Assembly: GCA_001949185.1 (NCBI GenBank)
Contig: BDGG01000026.1
Location: 17,765 to 81,764 of the forward strand
DNA: 64,000 nucleotides
Reading direction: 5' to 3'
From: Ramazzottius varieornatus
Lineage: Eukaryota; Tardigrada; Eutardigrada; Parachela; Ramazzottiidae
Part shown: positions 37,159 to 48,549 of the stretch, in pieces
Numbering within the stretch: the first letter of the stretch is position 1
Layout: each line of letters begins with the position of its first letter
Notes under the pieces: model-generated
Told to the model about the DNA's origin: nothing
The model's input: the letters and a program-made list of their open reading frames with translations, nothing else
The model's database searches: none
Position numbers and translations under genes: made by a program

Positions 37159-38445
37159 GGGACATTTTTCGGGCCGGGCTCAGCTTTACGCGTATGATAT
37201 CTATGTAAAACTAGCAGGTGCTCGCCTGCGGCTCGCCCCACTTGTTCACCAAACTTAGTTATCCAACATGAGCTTACATGTGCACAGAAAAAGGTCATAA
37301 GAAAAACATGCACAAAGAGGAATCTTTTCACTCGACCTGGTTAGTGCTGTCGGTCAGAGCCGGTTAACCATTCCTGAGTTATTATATATTAGGTCTGCAA
37401 GTATGAGTTTGCGGTTTTTCGGAGGGAAGTTTTGAAAACTCGTATCTCTGGTCTTTGGCGGAATTTCTTGTTTCTTCTTTCCATAAATAACAGTAGATAC
37501 AATGGTCTTTTGCCCAAGGTATTGGAAACTCTGATTCGTGCATTTGTGTGGTTTTGTGCGAGAATTTTTCGTGATCGTAGATTTGCGAAAATTACCTTCA
37601 CCTAGAGTTTGTTTCTTGTAGCCACACCAAGGCAGCCAAAAATTTGGCACTCGTTTTCGTTGAGCAATGATAGAGAGAAAAATTGGGAAGCTCCCACTTC
37701 ACTAAAGTAGCGCACGTTGACAACCGCGATCTTCCACCCTGTTTTGCACAAAAGATCTTTCCTAGAATTTTTGAAGCACATCTTCAAGGATTTTTTCTTG
37801 CAGTTGGCAGATCATTTCCAGTACCGTAAAACGTTCCAATCATTTTCGAATTCAAAAAAGCCTGTGCCGGACAAAATTTTCTCAGAAGATGGTGTTCAGA
37901 ACTGAGGTTCACTCCTTCCGACATTTTTCTTGTTTCCTGTTCTCATTGCATTGACCAGATCTTGCTTTTCAAAAGTCGGCAACAATCTGTTAAACTGATA
38001 GAGTATTAGACAAGTTTTGGATATCCATACTCAAGCTCTGAAAATACGTTCGAAATTGTTCCGCTGGAAACCGCAAAGTCATACTTACAGACCTGATACT
38101 ATGTATTTTCGCCTTTTTGACTCGCGCGAGTTTCACCGCGATTAAGACTTCTGACTCGTGCTCCCCATATGGCGCAAAAGCCCTTTCTCCAAAACGGCTC
38201 AATACTCTGCACGAAACAGTCGGCTGGTGATCTACATGACACTGTAGGCGTTCGTTCCTTTCAAATAATCTGGAGGATATTACTAAACGATGTGGGCAGA
38301 AAACGCGACCAAAAGGCGGTGTTCGTGGCTGAAAACTTTTGCCGTGTCAAGTATCAGTTGATTGTTTGATTAATCGAAGATTAGTCCGCTATTCAATCTG
38401 TAAATTAAGTACTTTGCATTACTTACACATAATTATTTTCAAAAT
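37159..38445. other. Gene-poor stretch
   Basis: AT-rich; small frames on both strands without family resemblance. Nothing else seen. Confidence 0.4.
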
Positions 38446-41382
38446 CTATGCACAAAACGCAAGCCAATTTGCAAAAGCATAAAGAGGCCCGGTAGTACCA
38501 GACCCCAAAACAATAAAACAATTCAAATCAGCATTACCACGTTGAATATCTATACTAAGCTTTTGCTTCAAAAACGAGAGAGATCTTGTTTCGCCGGTGG
38601 CTTCTGCTATTCTTTTACCTATTTGCTGGATAAGGCTGGATGCTTCGTTCCTGAAAGTACCGAAAGTTTCGAACGCTACTGGACAGAACAGGTAGCGACC
38701 ATCCAGCTCGCGGTACTTGTGTCTCTTGAGCTCTTCCGCCTTGTTGGCGGCATAACCAAGTCGCCACGCTGGTCCTCGCAGGTATGTTTCTGCAACAGTG
38801 TCCACACAGGTTACATCCCGGACAAGAGCCTTACCTTGTTGCCACGGGATAAGCGTCAGTCCGTCAGGTCGTTTCTGGTCGTCCCTGAGGATCCCGTTGG
38901 GCTCAAGAACGTTCGGGACTTTACAGCTGATGAGGGCACGGTGGAGGGAGTCATTCAGAGCGGAATGTCTAGAATGACGTCCGGCACTCAACTGACAAGA
39001 CAAGCCGTGGCGCCCCAGCTCGTCAACAAGTTTTTTGCAACGACAAACATGGGGCTCACAGAGCCTAGCCCCAAGACGCAGACCAGCTGAGATGCGAAAC
39101 GAGTTGTCTTCCGGCAAGTTACCTAAAACAGAAAGGGGTAACGCATTAAGCCATGATCCTGAGTCCTTGGCTGATACGGCAACTAGTCTGGCTCTTTCTG
39201 CTTGGGAACTGGCATCCAGAAGGGTTTGGTAGTGCTGGTCAACTATCGGGATGTCCCACGCCTTCTGCGCTGAACGAAGAGTGAGAATGGGAGGCTGTGA
39301 GATACTTTGTTCCTGCCAGAGGTTCATCGCCGGCGATACTATACTATTCACGTCGACTTGAGGATAGATCTGTTTCATCAGATTGAACGCCGAGTGAACG
39401 GAAGCCAAAAAGGCCGGGAGAGCTAGTTCATCGACGCGTCAGATTCCGAGACCGCCCCTACTGACGGGAAGGCTTGACTGCCGCTAGACCGTGTCGTCCA
39501 TTGCGATGTTGGCGATTTTACCTGCACATTTCCGGATGGTTTCATCAAAGGCTTGAAGGGAAGGAAGGCAACTGAAAGTCGGGCTGCAACGAAGGACATA
39601 CAATAGCTTGGGTAGACTAAGGCAGTTCTTCAACAGAAACAAAGCTTGGCAGGCCGAGAGTTTTTCCAAGCGTGTAGTCATGAGCTCATCTTGTCGAATC
39701 TGTTCATCTATGACCGGAGAGATCGCTTCGGGAAAGACTGAAGCTCCAAGTAGCGTTAGGGTTTTCTTTGTCCGGAAATATTACGCCAGGGCAGAGGAGC
39801 TTCATTTTCTGGCGTGTAACTTGCTGTTGGGTAAGAGTACCTCCACAGACAATAAACTCACATTTGGACGTATTGAGCTCAAGGCCCAGAGAAGCGCCGA
39901 TCTCCACAATGGTTTGGAAGTCCCTGCTTACCAGTTCGAAGTCTCCACCAAGCGTGGCATCGTCAAGGTACCATACATTGAAGGGCGACTGAAGCGACTT
40001 GGACAGGTTCCGGGTCAGAAGACAGAACAGCAATGGCCCTAGGGGTCTCCCTGTTGAACCCCCCGGGCGGAAGGGATGACGTGCTCGCCGTAGATGAGAT
40101 TTGCTGGCGATCTGTACATCTGAAAAATGAAAGGGTAAACCTCGAGAAGGAACTTCTGTGCCTCCTCGAGTAGCCTGTCTCTGTGAACGGAATTGAATGC
40201 ATTCTTGAAGTCCAGTTTCAGCAAAGTTTGGCAGCCTGTCTGGCCTGAGAGGAGAGCTCTAGTGGGATGTGCTGCTGCTTTGGCGCCGCCTCTAGTGCCA
40301 TAGCGAGCTGTTGGGGTCCTACAAGCTTGCCTGTAGCTTCCATCACTCGTTCACTGACGATGTTTCCCGCTAAACGCCGAAGAGTGTTACTGACCGTAAT
40401 GGGCCTTATTCCCCCTGTCTTCTTCAGCAGAGCGATCAGCGAGGCACCATACAAGGCAGGGCAGACATCTTCTGGTACTTCAGCATCTTCTGGTACTTCA
40501 GCCATCCAGCATCAAGCCGACCAAGTCGGCAAGTGCCTGCGCCAGCTGTAGCGACATCGGATCCCTTAGACCCCCTAGCAAGTCTGGTGCAGAGGGCGAA
40601 GACCATCGAGGACCCCTAGCTGAGTCACAGGGGAAACTGCTCACAGCTGACACTAATTCGTGGTGACTGGTGGCGAGGGAGGACCAAAGCACTCTTTCGA
40701 GGGGAAATGGGCATCTTGATGTTCGGGAGGATGCTTTTTCCGTAGCTCTTCCAGAGTCTCTGTTGACATAGGGGCTATCACATCTTCGGAGACGAGGACT
40801 CTAACGGCACCGCTGATATCGCCACCGTTCAACTTCAGCTCCACTCTTCTCTTCATCTGCGAGTCTTCGTCGATCGATTTCTTCCTCTGCTTTGTATTAT
40901 TGGTTTGCGTTTTCGCGGTAGTATCCACCGCTGCAGCTGGCCTAGTGATGTTTTCTTACGAGAGTGGTAAAAGACTTCTTCGAGGACGGCTCTGGAAGTT
41001 TGAAAGCAACCGAGGGGAAAGTAAGTAGTTTCTACCAGCGTTCCACATCATTCTTCCTTACACACTCTCTCACAATATCGAGGAGGGCGGAAGCTGCAGT
41101 TATTCTCGCGCCACGTGGTATTCTTTTGATGGTCGGGACAGATCGTTTGACAGGATTGGCGGATCGGTTGTCGTCGTCAGCTGCTGAGGACCGGCTAAGG
41201 ATGACTTTTTGGTCACGCAGCTTTCTCTGGGCTTCTTGTAATGGTCTTATTCCTTGATGCTTGGTTAGGAAACCCTCTGAGGCGGCTAAGAAATCACACA
41301 AGTCGCACTTCACTTTCGACTTTCCTTGAGATGCCATCTTGCTACGAGAAAACATACAGCAAGCTAAATATGCTCCACACAA
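38446..41382 (-). pseudogene. Non-LTR retroelement with restriction-like endonuclease, copy 2 (broken)
   Basis: Minus-strand relative of the element at 25990-28690, with more of the N-terminus. From 41382 downward: a C2H2-like start (KCDLCDFLAASEGFLTKHQG), linker with RIPRGARITAASALLD, a Lys-rich region (40928-40653), RT fingers (40505-40218: SLIALLKKTGGIRPITVSNT), LKLDFKNAFNSVHRDRLLEE and ARGVQQGDP (40224-40039), NVWYLDDATLGG (about 39970), thumb (39681-39484), then a 320-codon open frame (39408-38446) with AQKAWDIPIVDQHYQTLL, CRCKKLVDELGRHGLSC and KRPDGLTLIP...VRDVTCVDT. Frames shift several times upstream of 39408. Shared spacing C-x-C-x9-H-x3-C in both copies supports a real zinc knuckle. 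The two copies are clearly homologous but diverged, so they are separate insertions. Confidence 0.85.
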
Positions 41383-41386
41383 TGTC

Positions 41387-41717
41387 TGTCAGGCGCGGTG
41401 CGTAGGAAGCAACCTACGTGCGATCCGGGGGAACGCGTACGTTCACCCCGGAGTCATCTTCAAAAGGCCAGAGGGAGCAACTTTGTCGTTTCTAGTAGGG
41501 AAGTTGAGGCGAACGTGAAGAATAATTGCGTTGCGTTTTCGACAATCCGAGCTTGTGTAGGTGGCTGATTGGTGAAACAACTGAAAAACTTCGAAGAGAC
41601 CAATACTGTCCAAAACAGGATGTCAGACGACGTGCGCAGGAAGCAACCTACGTGCGATCCGGGGAAACGCGTGCGTTCTCCCCGGAGTCATCTTCAAAAG
41701 GCTCAAAGGAAGCAGCA
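41387..41717. repeat. 95-bp direct repeat upstream of retroelement copy 2
   Basis: 41387-41486 and 41621-41717 share GGAAGCAACCTACGTGCGAT, then CCGGGG, then CGGAGTCATCTTCAAAAGG. Each contains an inner hairpin (ATCCGGGG...CCCCGGAG). The position 5' of the retroelement frame suggests leader/promoter subrepeats. Confidence 0.75.
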
Positions 41718-42630
41718 TGAGGCTTGAAGTAGTAGGACTCTTTGTAGTTGATTACAGAAGTTGTCTTACCTTCACCAAACGATTTATCTGTTGATCAACA
41801 AATAGGAGGTGCGGAAGTATGACTTGCAACTTTTTGAAGTAGACTTTTTGCTTTACTTGTTCCCTCATACCAGCAAGGTACATGAAACACTTTTTCGTAG
41901 AAAATTCACACCGCCACAGAAGCAGGATTGAGGAATAGAAAGAAAAACGATCTGAAGCTATTTTTCACAGCCTATTCAGAGAGCATTTTTGCTACTCGCT
42001 GCAAATGACCCAATTTCAGTGTCGTTTCAATACGACTTTTTTGATTTTAATTGCAATTACGATTGATTGGAATACCTCGGGCCGCAGCAATTACAATTAT
42101 GTGGGATTCAATCCAGCTGAACTAGTAACTACAATTAATCGGAATTCAGCTCGCGACAGCAATTAAAATTATTCCAATTGTGGTGGTTCATTTTCGTGAT
42201 TTAGTATTCATACGACTGGTATTTTAACGCACCGTAAGCCTCTCGTTTCATGCACGTAGGATGCCTGTCAGATGTTTAGCACAAAGAATAGTACAGCCAA
42301 GGCACCGTATACGGATGTGCTGACGTCGATCCGATTGTTATGTTTCTGAAAGTATTGCGCGTATGCCATCATACTCGCGAAGCCTCCCTTGGGGGGTTGG
42401 TGGAAGAAAATATTGGGACCGGTCACCGGGGTTCAAATTCGCTTGTACGTTGAAGCTAAGGCTGGGCATTCCGCCGGACCTTCTCCCTGGAACGGAATTC
42501 GGAAAGGAGTGCCTAATTTTCCTATTTTCCTATTCTCCGTTTCCTAAAAAGGCTAAACCAAAATCGGAATTCCAGTACGGTAGTCTAAAAGGTACAAACC
42601 ACGCCGAATCTCGGCTTAGCCCCAACTGAC

Positions 42631-42735
42631 AAGCTCGGCAAGCTTGTTTCCATGTGACGCACGCTCTCTGCCGGTTCTACTGGGGGGTCGTGCGCCCCTT
42701 GGCAATACATTCAACTGGAGCTTGTTGGCCGAGCT
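42631..42735. repeat. Palindromic repeat family A, one unit, only copy in the gene-poor block
   Basis: Left arm AAGCTCGGCAAGCTTGTTTC, core TGACGCACGCTCTCTGCCGG and complement GTCGTGCGCCCCTTGG, right arm GGAGCTTGTTGGCCGAGCTC. Confidence 0.85.
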
Positions 42736-42773
42736 CCCGCACAGTGAGTGTAACTATGTACTGTACTGCTTCC

Positions 42774-42870
42774 TAAACTTGGCGAATTGACGTCACGGTG
42801 TGCATATGCTGTGTGCGTCGTCGTACCCGTGAACTTCACACTTACTGTGACGACAGTTCGCCAAGTTAAT
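42774..42870. repeat. Small inverted-repeat element
   Basis: AAACTTGGCGAATTGACGTC at the left pairs with GACGACAGTTCGCCAAGTTAA-type right end; ATGACGTCA-like core in each arm. Confidence 0.6.
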
Positions 42871-43167
42871 GAAGCATTACAAGTAAGCAAATTATTTGCA
42901 AAAAGTGGGGATTCAACCGTGGAAAACCGATTTTTTCAACCCCTAGACTTTTTTTCTTCCACATCCAAGTAGCTGGATGTTTCTTCTGCAAAGGTTCCTT
43001 TCGATTAGATTTCTCCTGACTGATACTGATTCCAATACAGAAGCGACGTGCACATGAATCCAGTGTTTCATTGAGCGGCGCTGTCTGTTCTCTTTCCCAC
43101 CTTCCCCAGTTAGCTAACCGAGGCCAAAGAGTTTCACGACCGGTCCCCTGTAGAGTGGCATTGTGCT

Positions 43168-43730
43168 AAGTTTGGCCACAAAGGAATGGCACTTTTTGGG
43201 GCGGACTGGGAAATTTTGCATGCCTATTGGCTGGCTCTCTTACCCTGAAGCTAAACGCAGCGCATTGTTATTCTGTCTCTTTCAAGCACTTACGTACAGG
43301 TTGAATCCACGTACAGGTCGGATCCACTTTCTTGGAACAACCATCAGTTCAACCCATGCTGTGAGCAGCTTATCTTCCCGATCCGGGTAATCCCTTCCCA
43401 AAAGACTCCGACGGAACAGAGAGACGAAGGGGAAGGGTCGCGGGGATGGATAAGGACACAGGGAAAGGGGAAATGGGAAAGGGGAAATGGGAAAGGGGAA
43501 ACTCGTGAGAACTTTGCATCACGATTGCAGAATATTCAAGCCGAGCGAAGCGGGCGTTCTTAACCGAAAGCGTTCCCATGTTAAGTTTTGCCACCCACGT
43601 GATGGAACTTTGTGGGGCAGACTCGGAGCCAACCGCATGTCCATTGGCTTCTCTTACGCTGAATCTGAACACAGCGCATTTTTATATAGCCTCTTTCCAG
43701 CCCCTACGTACGGGTTGAACCTGATATGGT
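43168..43730 (+). repeat. Two diverged direct copies of a 150-base block
   Basis: Both copies share TGGGGC(A/G)GACT, CATGYCTATTGGCT-like and CGCAGCGCATT / CACAGCGCATT, then ACGTACRGGTTGAA. The 410-base spacing and shared order suggest an old duplication of unknown origin. Confidence 0.55.
43440..43505 (+). repeat. Purine-rich microsatellite
   Basis: Tandem GGGAAATGGGAAAG-type units, all purines on this strand. Confidence 0.85.
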
Positions 43731-45187
43731 GGTTAATGTTTCTGCGAGTTACGGGCACACTGAGCGAGGCTTTTCCAGGGGTGTACCCCTTGCTAGTCAA
43801 CTGTAATGATCGAAACAACACTGCCCAATCGCGTGAAATTATTAATCTGTGGTGTCTACTACTAGAGTTGTTGAAGGGAGTTCCTAGTTTTTCTTCCTAC
43901 GGTTTGCGGAGGATTTTTGTGCAGAATTCATTCTGAAGCCGTCTTGCAACAGTAGTGACTTCGGCCGACTGAAAAAATCTTGCTGTTGCACAACAGACTT
44001 TTCCATCAGTCATCCCGATTCTAGAGAGGCCTAGTCTACCGCTATCGGTTTGCTGGGTGAAAGGAACTACAGGTAGGAGCGGTGAAAAGCGTGAGTTAGC
44101 CACCACAAGTTAACCATGGTCCTCGCTTGGTGCCGCTTACGAGTCGACGTCATCTGTGGTGCTTCCGCTTTGTCGCAGCAAACTGATTCCCGCTTAAGAA
44201 TACCCTACGGAGTCCACTTTCTATCAGCGGTGACGACACAGTGCAAAGAGTTGGGGCGGTGCTGCGATGACGTAAACGCGACGTTCTGTGTCGCGCCTCC
44301 CGTCCTGTATCACAGTGCTTAAAGAGTCTCAAGCCGTTTCTGGACTTCCGCGACACTTTTATCGAAGAACGGCTGAGGTCATTCGATCTCCGTGATGGAC
44401 AAATATGCTCGCAGAGAAGATTTCAGCTCATTCAAAATCTTCTCGGGGATTAGAGAGCCGATATTCAAAAGTACGGCACTCGTGCAACGGAGCTTCGTGA
44501 CAGAAATCATTGCAAAGTATCGCAATGAGTGGAACGGAGCAACTCCGGTAAAACAATTGAACAGTTAAAAAAGCTGATCTGTTGGACCTATGTGTGGACC
44601 AGGTTGCACAAATTATCACGTCAGTGGCCTTTACAGCGCACCGCAGTTCAGAAACACCTATTGGGCCAGTATGTTGCATGCTCGGGTTGCGAGCACATAC
44701 CGGTAGAGGCAGCAAGCTGGAACTCCAGTGATAGAAACTGGAGCACACTGTGCACGACGCTCCTGGGCCGTAACCAATTTCTTATCTCAACTACCATAAT
44801 CTCTTCTAATGGGAAGCTTCACGACATTGCAGAGAAAGTTGGATCACAGTCCAGATACAGTAATTGTACGATGCGTGCCTGAAACCTTTACTAAAATTCC
44901 GATGTACAGTAGTTCGAGTTGTTCCACAGCTCAGTCATACGATTTTATTATGATTTTACGCCATCCCGACAAATGTTGCCGAGGATACAACGAAAAATGC
45001 TACAGAAGTACATAGTCCACCATACAGTATTCCCCTTGGTCCGAACAAGAATACCGTATAGAGTGACGGTAAATTTCTGTGCCATACAAGTACGAGCTAG
45101 CGGATTGTTGATGTTGTGCTGGAGGCTATTGTCAAATTGCTCTGGCCGAAACCTGATCAGCGCAGGCGTTCAACCACTTGTCTAGAC

Positions 45188-46319
45188 ATGCGTATTATAC
45201 CTGGTGCATCATCTGATCGGAGGCATATTCTGACAAAAAGCAACATGCATCCGGCCAGCCTGTTACAATCCCTGGACTTCTCCCATTTCGAGACGGATCC
45301 TTCACCATCTTCCACATCCCGTCTTGTGCCTCCCTTCACCTTGCCGGGCTACCTTCAGACCATGACACTATCCTGCATAGCCTTCACTTCCCTCTTTCTT
45401 ACATTGTACTATCTACTCAGCCGTTTCACTCCATTTCGCCGGCTGGATCACGGCAAGAGTGTGGCGCGGAATCTCGCTGGCTTCCTCGTCTCCGGAATCC
45501 AGGCTGTCACAGCCACCATTGCGGGACTTATAATAATAACGCAGACAAACTCCGACATCCTGCTAGCCCAAGTAAGTAACATGTATTGGGGCAGCTCCGC
45601 TAACTGGCGCACGCTCCCGCCAGCAGCAATGGACTCGTGCGTCACTTGTCAGAGGTCTACAGAATTACCGTCACCAACCTTTGCCGTTACTGTATGCAGT
45701 ACATCAAAATTAATGGTCTTTTTGGCAGTCGTCGTGGGCGAATTGGTATTCAGCTGTCTTCGTCGGTTACCTTCTTTACGACTTGTCCCTAATACTCCTC
45801 ACCGATCTTCGGGCCAAGAAATCTCTCTTTGCCAGCATAAGATCGCACCTAGCCGTGTACATTCACCATCTTGCCTTCACTATAGTCGCGCCCATCACTC
45901 TGTCCGTCCGCAACCACCGCGCGGACTACATCATTGGCTGTTTCCTCTTGATGGAGGTCCCGGTCATCTTCCTGCACACCCAGAACGTCCTAGCTGGTCT
46001 GGGTCGGTCGGCTACTCGCCTTTATGTTTACAACGGTCTGCTGACCATCGGCAGTTACTTTGTCTTCCGGCTGGCCATTTTTCCCTATATGTTTCATCGG
46101 CTGGCCCAACGGAAAGGCACAACGCTACTTCATGTCCATAAAACTCTTTACACTTCGTGCATACTCGGCACGATAGCTTGTATTTCGATACAGGTTTACT
46201 GGTTTCTTATGATTTGTCGAAAAGCTTACCGGTATACGAAAACTCAGTCTCTGCAGAAAACGGTTCTGGTTGAAGACGCTAAAGTTCAAGAAGCATTTAT
46301 TCCAAAGAAGATGGAATAA
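45188..46319 (+). CDS. TLC-domain protein, TLCD3 (FAM57) type
   Basis: Two exons in phase 0: 45188-45571 and 45729-46319 (donor GTAAGT, acceptor TTTTGGCAG), 324 residues from the first Met; a second Met at 45245 is equally possible. TLC proteins are multi-pass ER/Golgi membrane proteins related to ceramide synthases; TLCD3 has been linked to ceramide metabolism. Visible: TM segments LSCIAFTSLFLTLYYLL, GFLVSGIQAVTATIAGLIII, WYSAVFVGYLLYDLSLILL, then HLAVYIHHLAFTIVAP (the family His pair), ADYIIGCFLLMEVPVIFLH, LYVYNGLLTIGSYFVFRLAI and ISIQVYWFLMICRKAYRY. The ME(V/L)S/VPFV-like, VNG(I/L)LT and QIYWFxLxCRKA motifs match FAM57A/B better than TLCD1/2/4. The intron contains a family A repeat. Whether it synthesises lipid or acts as a regulator cannot be told. 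Confidence 0.82.
45590..45655. repeat. Palindromic repeat family A, short copy
   Basis: CTAACTGGCGCACGCTCCCG and its partner CTCGTGCGTCACTTGTCAG in the TLCD3 intron. Confidence 0.75.
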
Positions 46320-46433
46320 AAGATGATACAGTACTTGAAAAGTTTCTCTTTCAGCTGTTTCGGTCTTTCCAACGAGAACGTACAAAGTCCCCTACTTTTG
46401 TGAGACGAGAAAGTTGCGGAAACGTTCGTTGCA

Positions 46434-46500
46434 ATGTCATGCTACATGCAGTGTGACATAACATGGCATGATATGACATATCATGACCATAGCATAACGT
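46434..46500. repeat. TGACATG-rich cluster
   Basis: ATGTCATGCTACATGCAGTG then TGACATAACATGGCATGATA and ATGACATATCATGACC, between TLCD3 and DPH5. Confidence 0.6.
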
Positions 46501-46672
46501 ACCGTTGATCATTTTGATTGATTGGGGTTGCAGTTTATTCTTGATTAACCAGATGCTAGTTCGCCTGTTCCTTTCGGAAGTCTCGTCTCGTCTCGTCTTT
46601 TCCTAGTTTCAAGTTCGCAAGCTCAAACAGTTGCTTTCACCTGGCTAGCCTCCCCGTCTTTTCGTATGAAAA

Positions 46673-47716
46673 ATGTTGTACCTGATCGGCTTAGGTCTGG
46701 GTGAAGTGGAAGACATCGGTGTCCGCGGACTACGCATCGCCAAGGCTGCCAAACGGGTCTACTTCGAGATGTACACCTCGCTACTCCACGGACCTAACGG
46801 CGGTATCCCTCAGCTGGAAGCGCTGCTTGGTCGTTCCGTTATCCCTGCCGATCGCGAAGTGCTGGAAGAGAAGGCCGCAGACATTCTTGAAGGAGCACTG
46901 ACCGACGACGTTGCTGTTCTGGTTGTCGGTGATCCGATGGCTGCCACTACACATTCCGACCTTATTCTTCGCGCTCGCGAGTGGAATATCGCTGTGGAAA
47001 TCATCCATAATGCCTCTATCATTAGCGCAGTTGGATGTACGGGTAAGGAACGGATTGGAGAAGCCGTTTCAGATTATTACCAGAAGTTATTAGCTGCAGG
47101 TTCACACCGTTCACTTCTGTTGATCAGTTAAATCAAAAGAAAAACTTACAGTTCAATCAAGTCGGTTAGATAAGAGTGGGCGGGGCCTCGTGATTCATTG
47201 TGACGTCGCGCGTTGGATTTTGCAGGTTTGCAAGTTTACCGTTTCGGAGCTGTCGTGTCCATCTGCTTCTGGACTGACGATTGGAGACCTCGAAGCTTCT
47301 GCCACCATATTAAGGAAAACTTGAAAAGAGGACTACACACGTTATGTTTACTTGACATTCGAGTGAGAGAACCCGACATGAAGGCCTTGATGCGAGGACG
47401 GAAGGAGTACGAGCCAGCCAGGTTTATGACGGTGGCGCAGGCCGCGTCGCAGCTCGTGGAAATCCTGACAACAGCGGCGGAAGACGAGCCTCAAGAGAAC
47501 GATAAAGATTGTTTCTCAGTCGATACTCTCTGTATTGGCTTAGCAAGAGTTGGTTTGTCCACTGAGAAGCTGGTTGCCGGACCGCTAAAGAGTTTAGTCG
47601 ATGTGGAGCTGGGAGGTCCTTTGCACTCCTTGATAGTTTGCGGGCCTTTGCATCCGCTCGAGCATGACTTTGTCAAACAGTTTGCTCTGGACTCTGCTTC
47701 ATTTTCATCCCAGTAA
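46673..47716 (+). CDS. DPH5: Diphthine methyl ester synthase (DPH5)
   Basis: Two exons in phase: 46673-47042 and 47226-47716, 286 residues (human 285). DPH5 is a cytosolic SAM-dependent methyltransferase that methylates the modified histidine of elongation factor 2 four times on the path to diphthamide. Motifs: MLYLIGLGLGEVEDI (SAM site of the tetrapyrrole-methylase fold), ADREVLEEKAADIL, VLVVGDPMAATTHSDLILRA, EIIHNASIISAVGCTG joined across the intron to LQVYRFGAVVSI, FWTDDWRPRSF, LHTLCLLDIRVREP, GRKEYEPARFMTVAQAA, CIGLARVG and PLHSLIVCGPLHPLE. All catalytic-fold blocks are present and the length is standard. The start is the only Met at the right distance from the SAM motif. Confidence 0.97.
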
Positions 47717-48549
47717 GAGTCTGACAGGAAGAACTCGTCGCTGAAAACGCGACAAACTTTACAGCAACAACGCCTTCTTCCGTTTTTCAGCTTTTGGTTG
47801 TTGGCGTACACGTCATGTCGGAATAACTTTACATTGGCAGTGCAGTGGTTTGACAGCCAGCCCATCAAAACAGCAACTTGCAAAATTCGGTCACTATTCC
47901 ACTGCATCAATCAAGATCTGTTGGCCAATTGACACTAGAGCACTGCGCCGCAGGTCCAAAGTAGACTGTAACTGTGCTGCGCACATTACCAGGGCGCTGT
48001 ACGCTGCGCTGTGCTGCACAACTTTCATGCCCAGTGGCTAAGCAGCTGTGCTGCAGGTGCACGTTGACCTGGTGCAACTGCGCGGAACGCCGATGTAATG
48101 ACACGATGTGTTATTCAGTCAGCGAAATCAGTAGTCAACCTGGAGAACGTTGCCCTAAGGTACGGCAAAGCCGAGACGGCTGACGTTCGAATGCCCAAAA
48201 ACTGTAATTTTTGTTAGGTTTCGGTAGGTGCATCTGCGCGGTAGTCTATGGCTTTCTGCTGTATGCTGTGCTGTGCCGCACAAATTTCGTCAGTTCACGC
48301 GCTGTAGCTGTGCTGCAGTACAGCGCATGCGGCCAGATTCCGTTCTCTAATTGACACGTAATTTTGGCTTGAAGTTTAGATCTATACCGTAGTTTTGTCA
48401 GGTGATGTATTCAGCTTGCAAAAACAGCTGTTTCTCGCCGTCGACGTGGAAATCCGTTCCTCCACCTTTTTTTCTTCTGATTTTCTCGACCTGCTCCTAA
48501 GTTCACTAGACAGTTCTAAACCAGCGTCGATTGGAAGGGCTGTAATAGG
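47717..48549. other. Intergenic, DPH5 to SRP68, with CTGTGCTGC-rich motifs
   Basis: Two related blocks (about 47975-48075 and 48255-48330) carry GCTGTGCTGC and its complement several times plus a shared CACAA(C/A)TTT. No gene was recognised. An intron acceptor before the SRP68 start was not needed. Confidence 0.45.

Larger units (their letters stand above)
41718..45187. other. Gene-poor stretch before TLCD3
   Basis: No host gene that I can support. Holds one family A repeat (42631-42735), a small inverted repeat (42774-42870), two diverged copies of a 150-base block (43168-43330 and 43578-43730) and a GGGAAATGGGAAAG microsatellite (43440-43505). Confidence 0.45.

Noticed and set aside
37389-37650. 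Basic open frames on -
   Set aside because: Composition follows local AT-rich sequence; no motif and no splice support.
42363-42629. 88-codon frame on +
   Set aside because: No family match; flanks contain repeat-like inverted EcoRI-site motifs, so probably repeat sequence.
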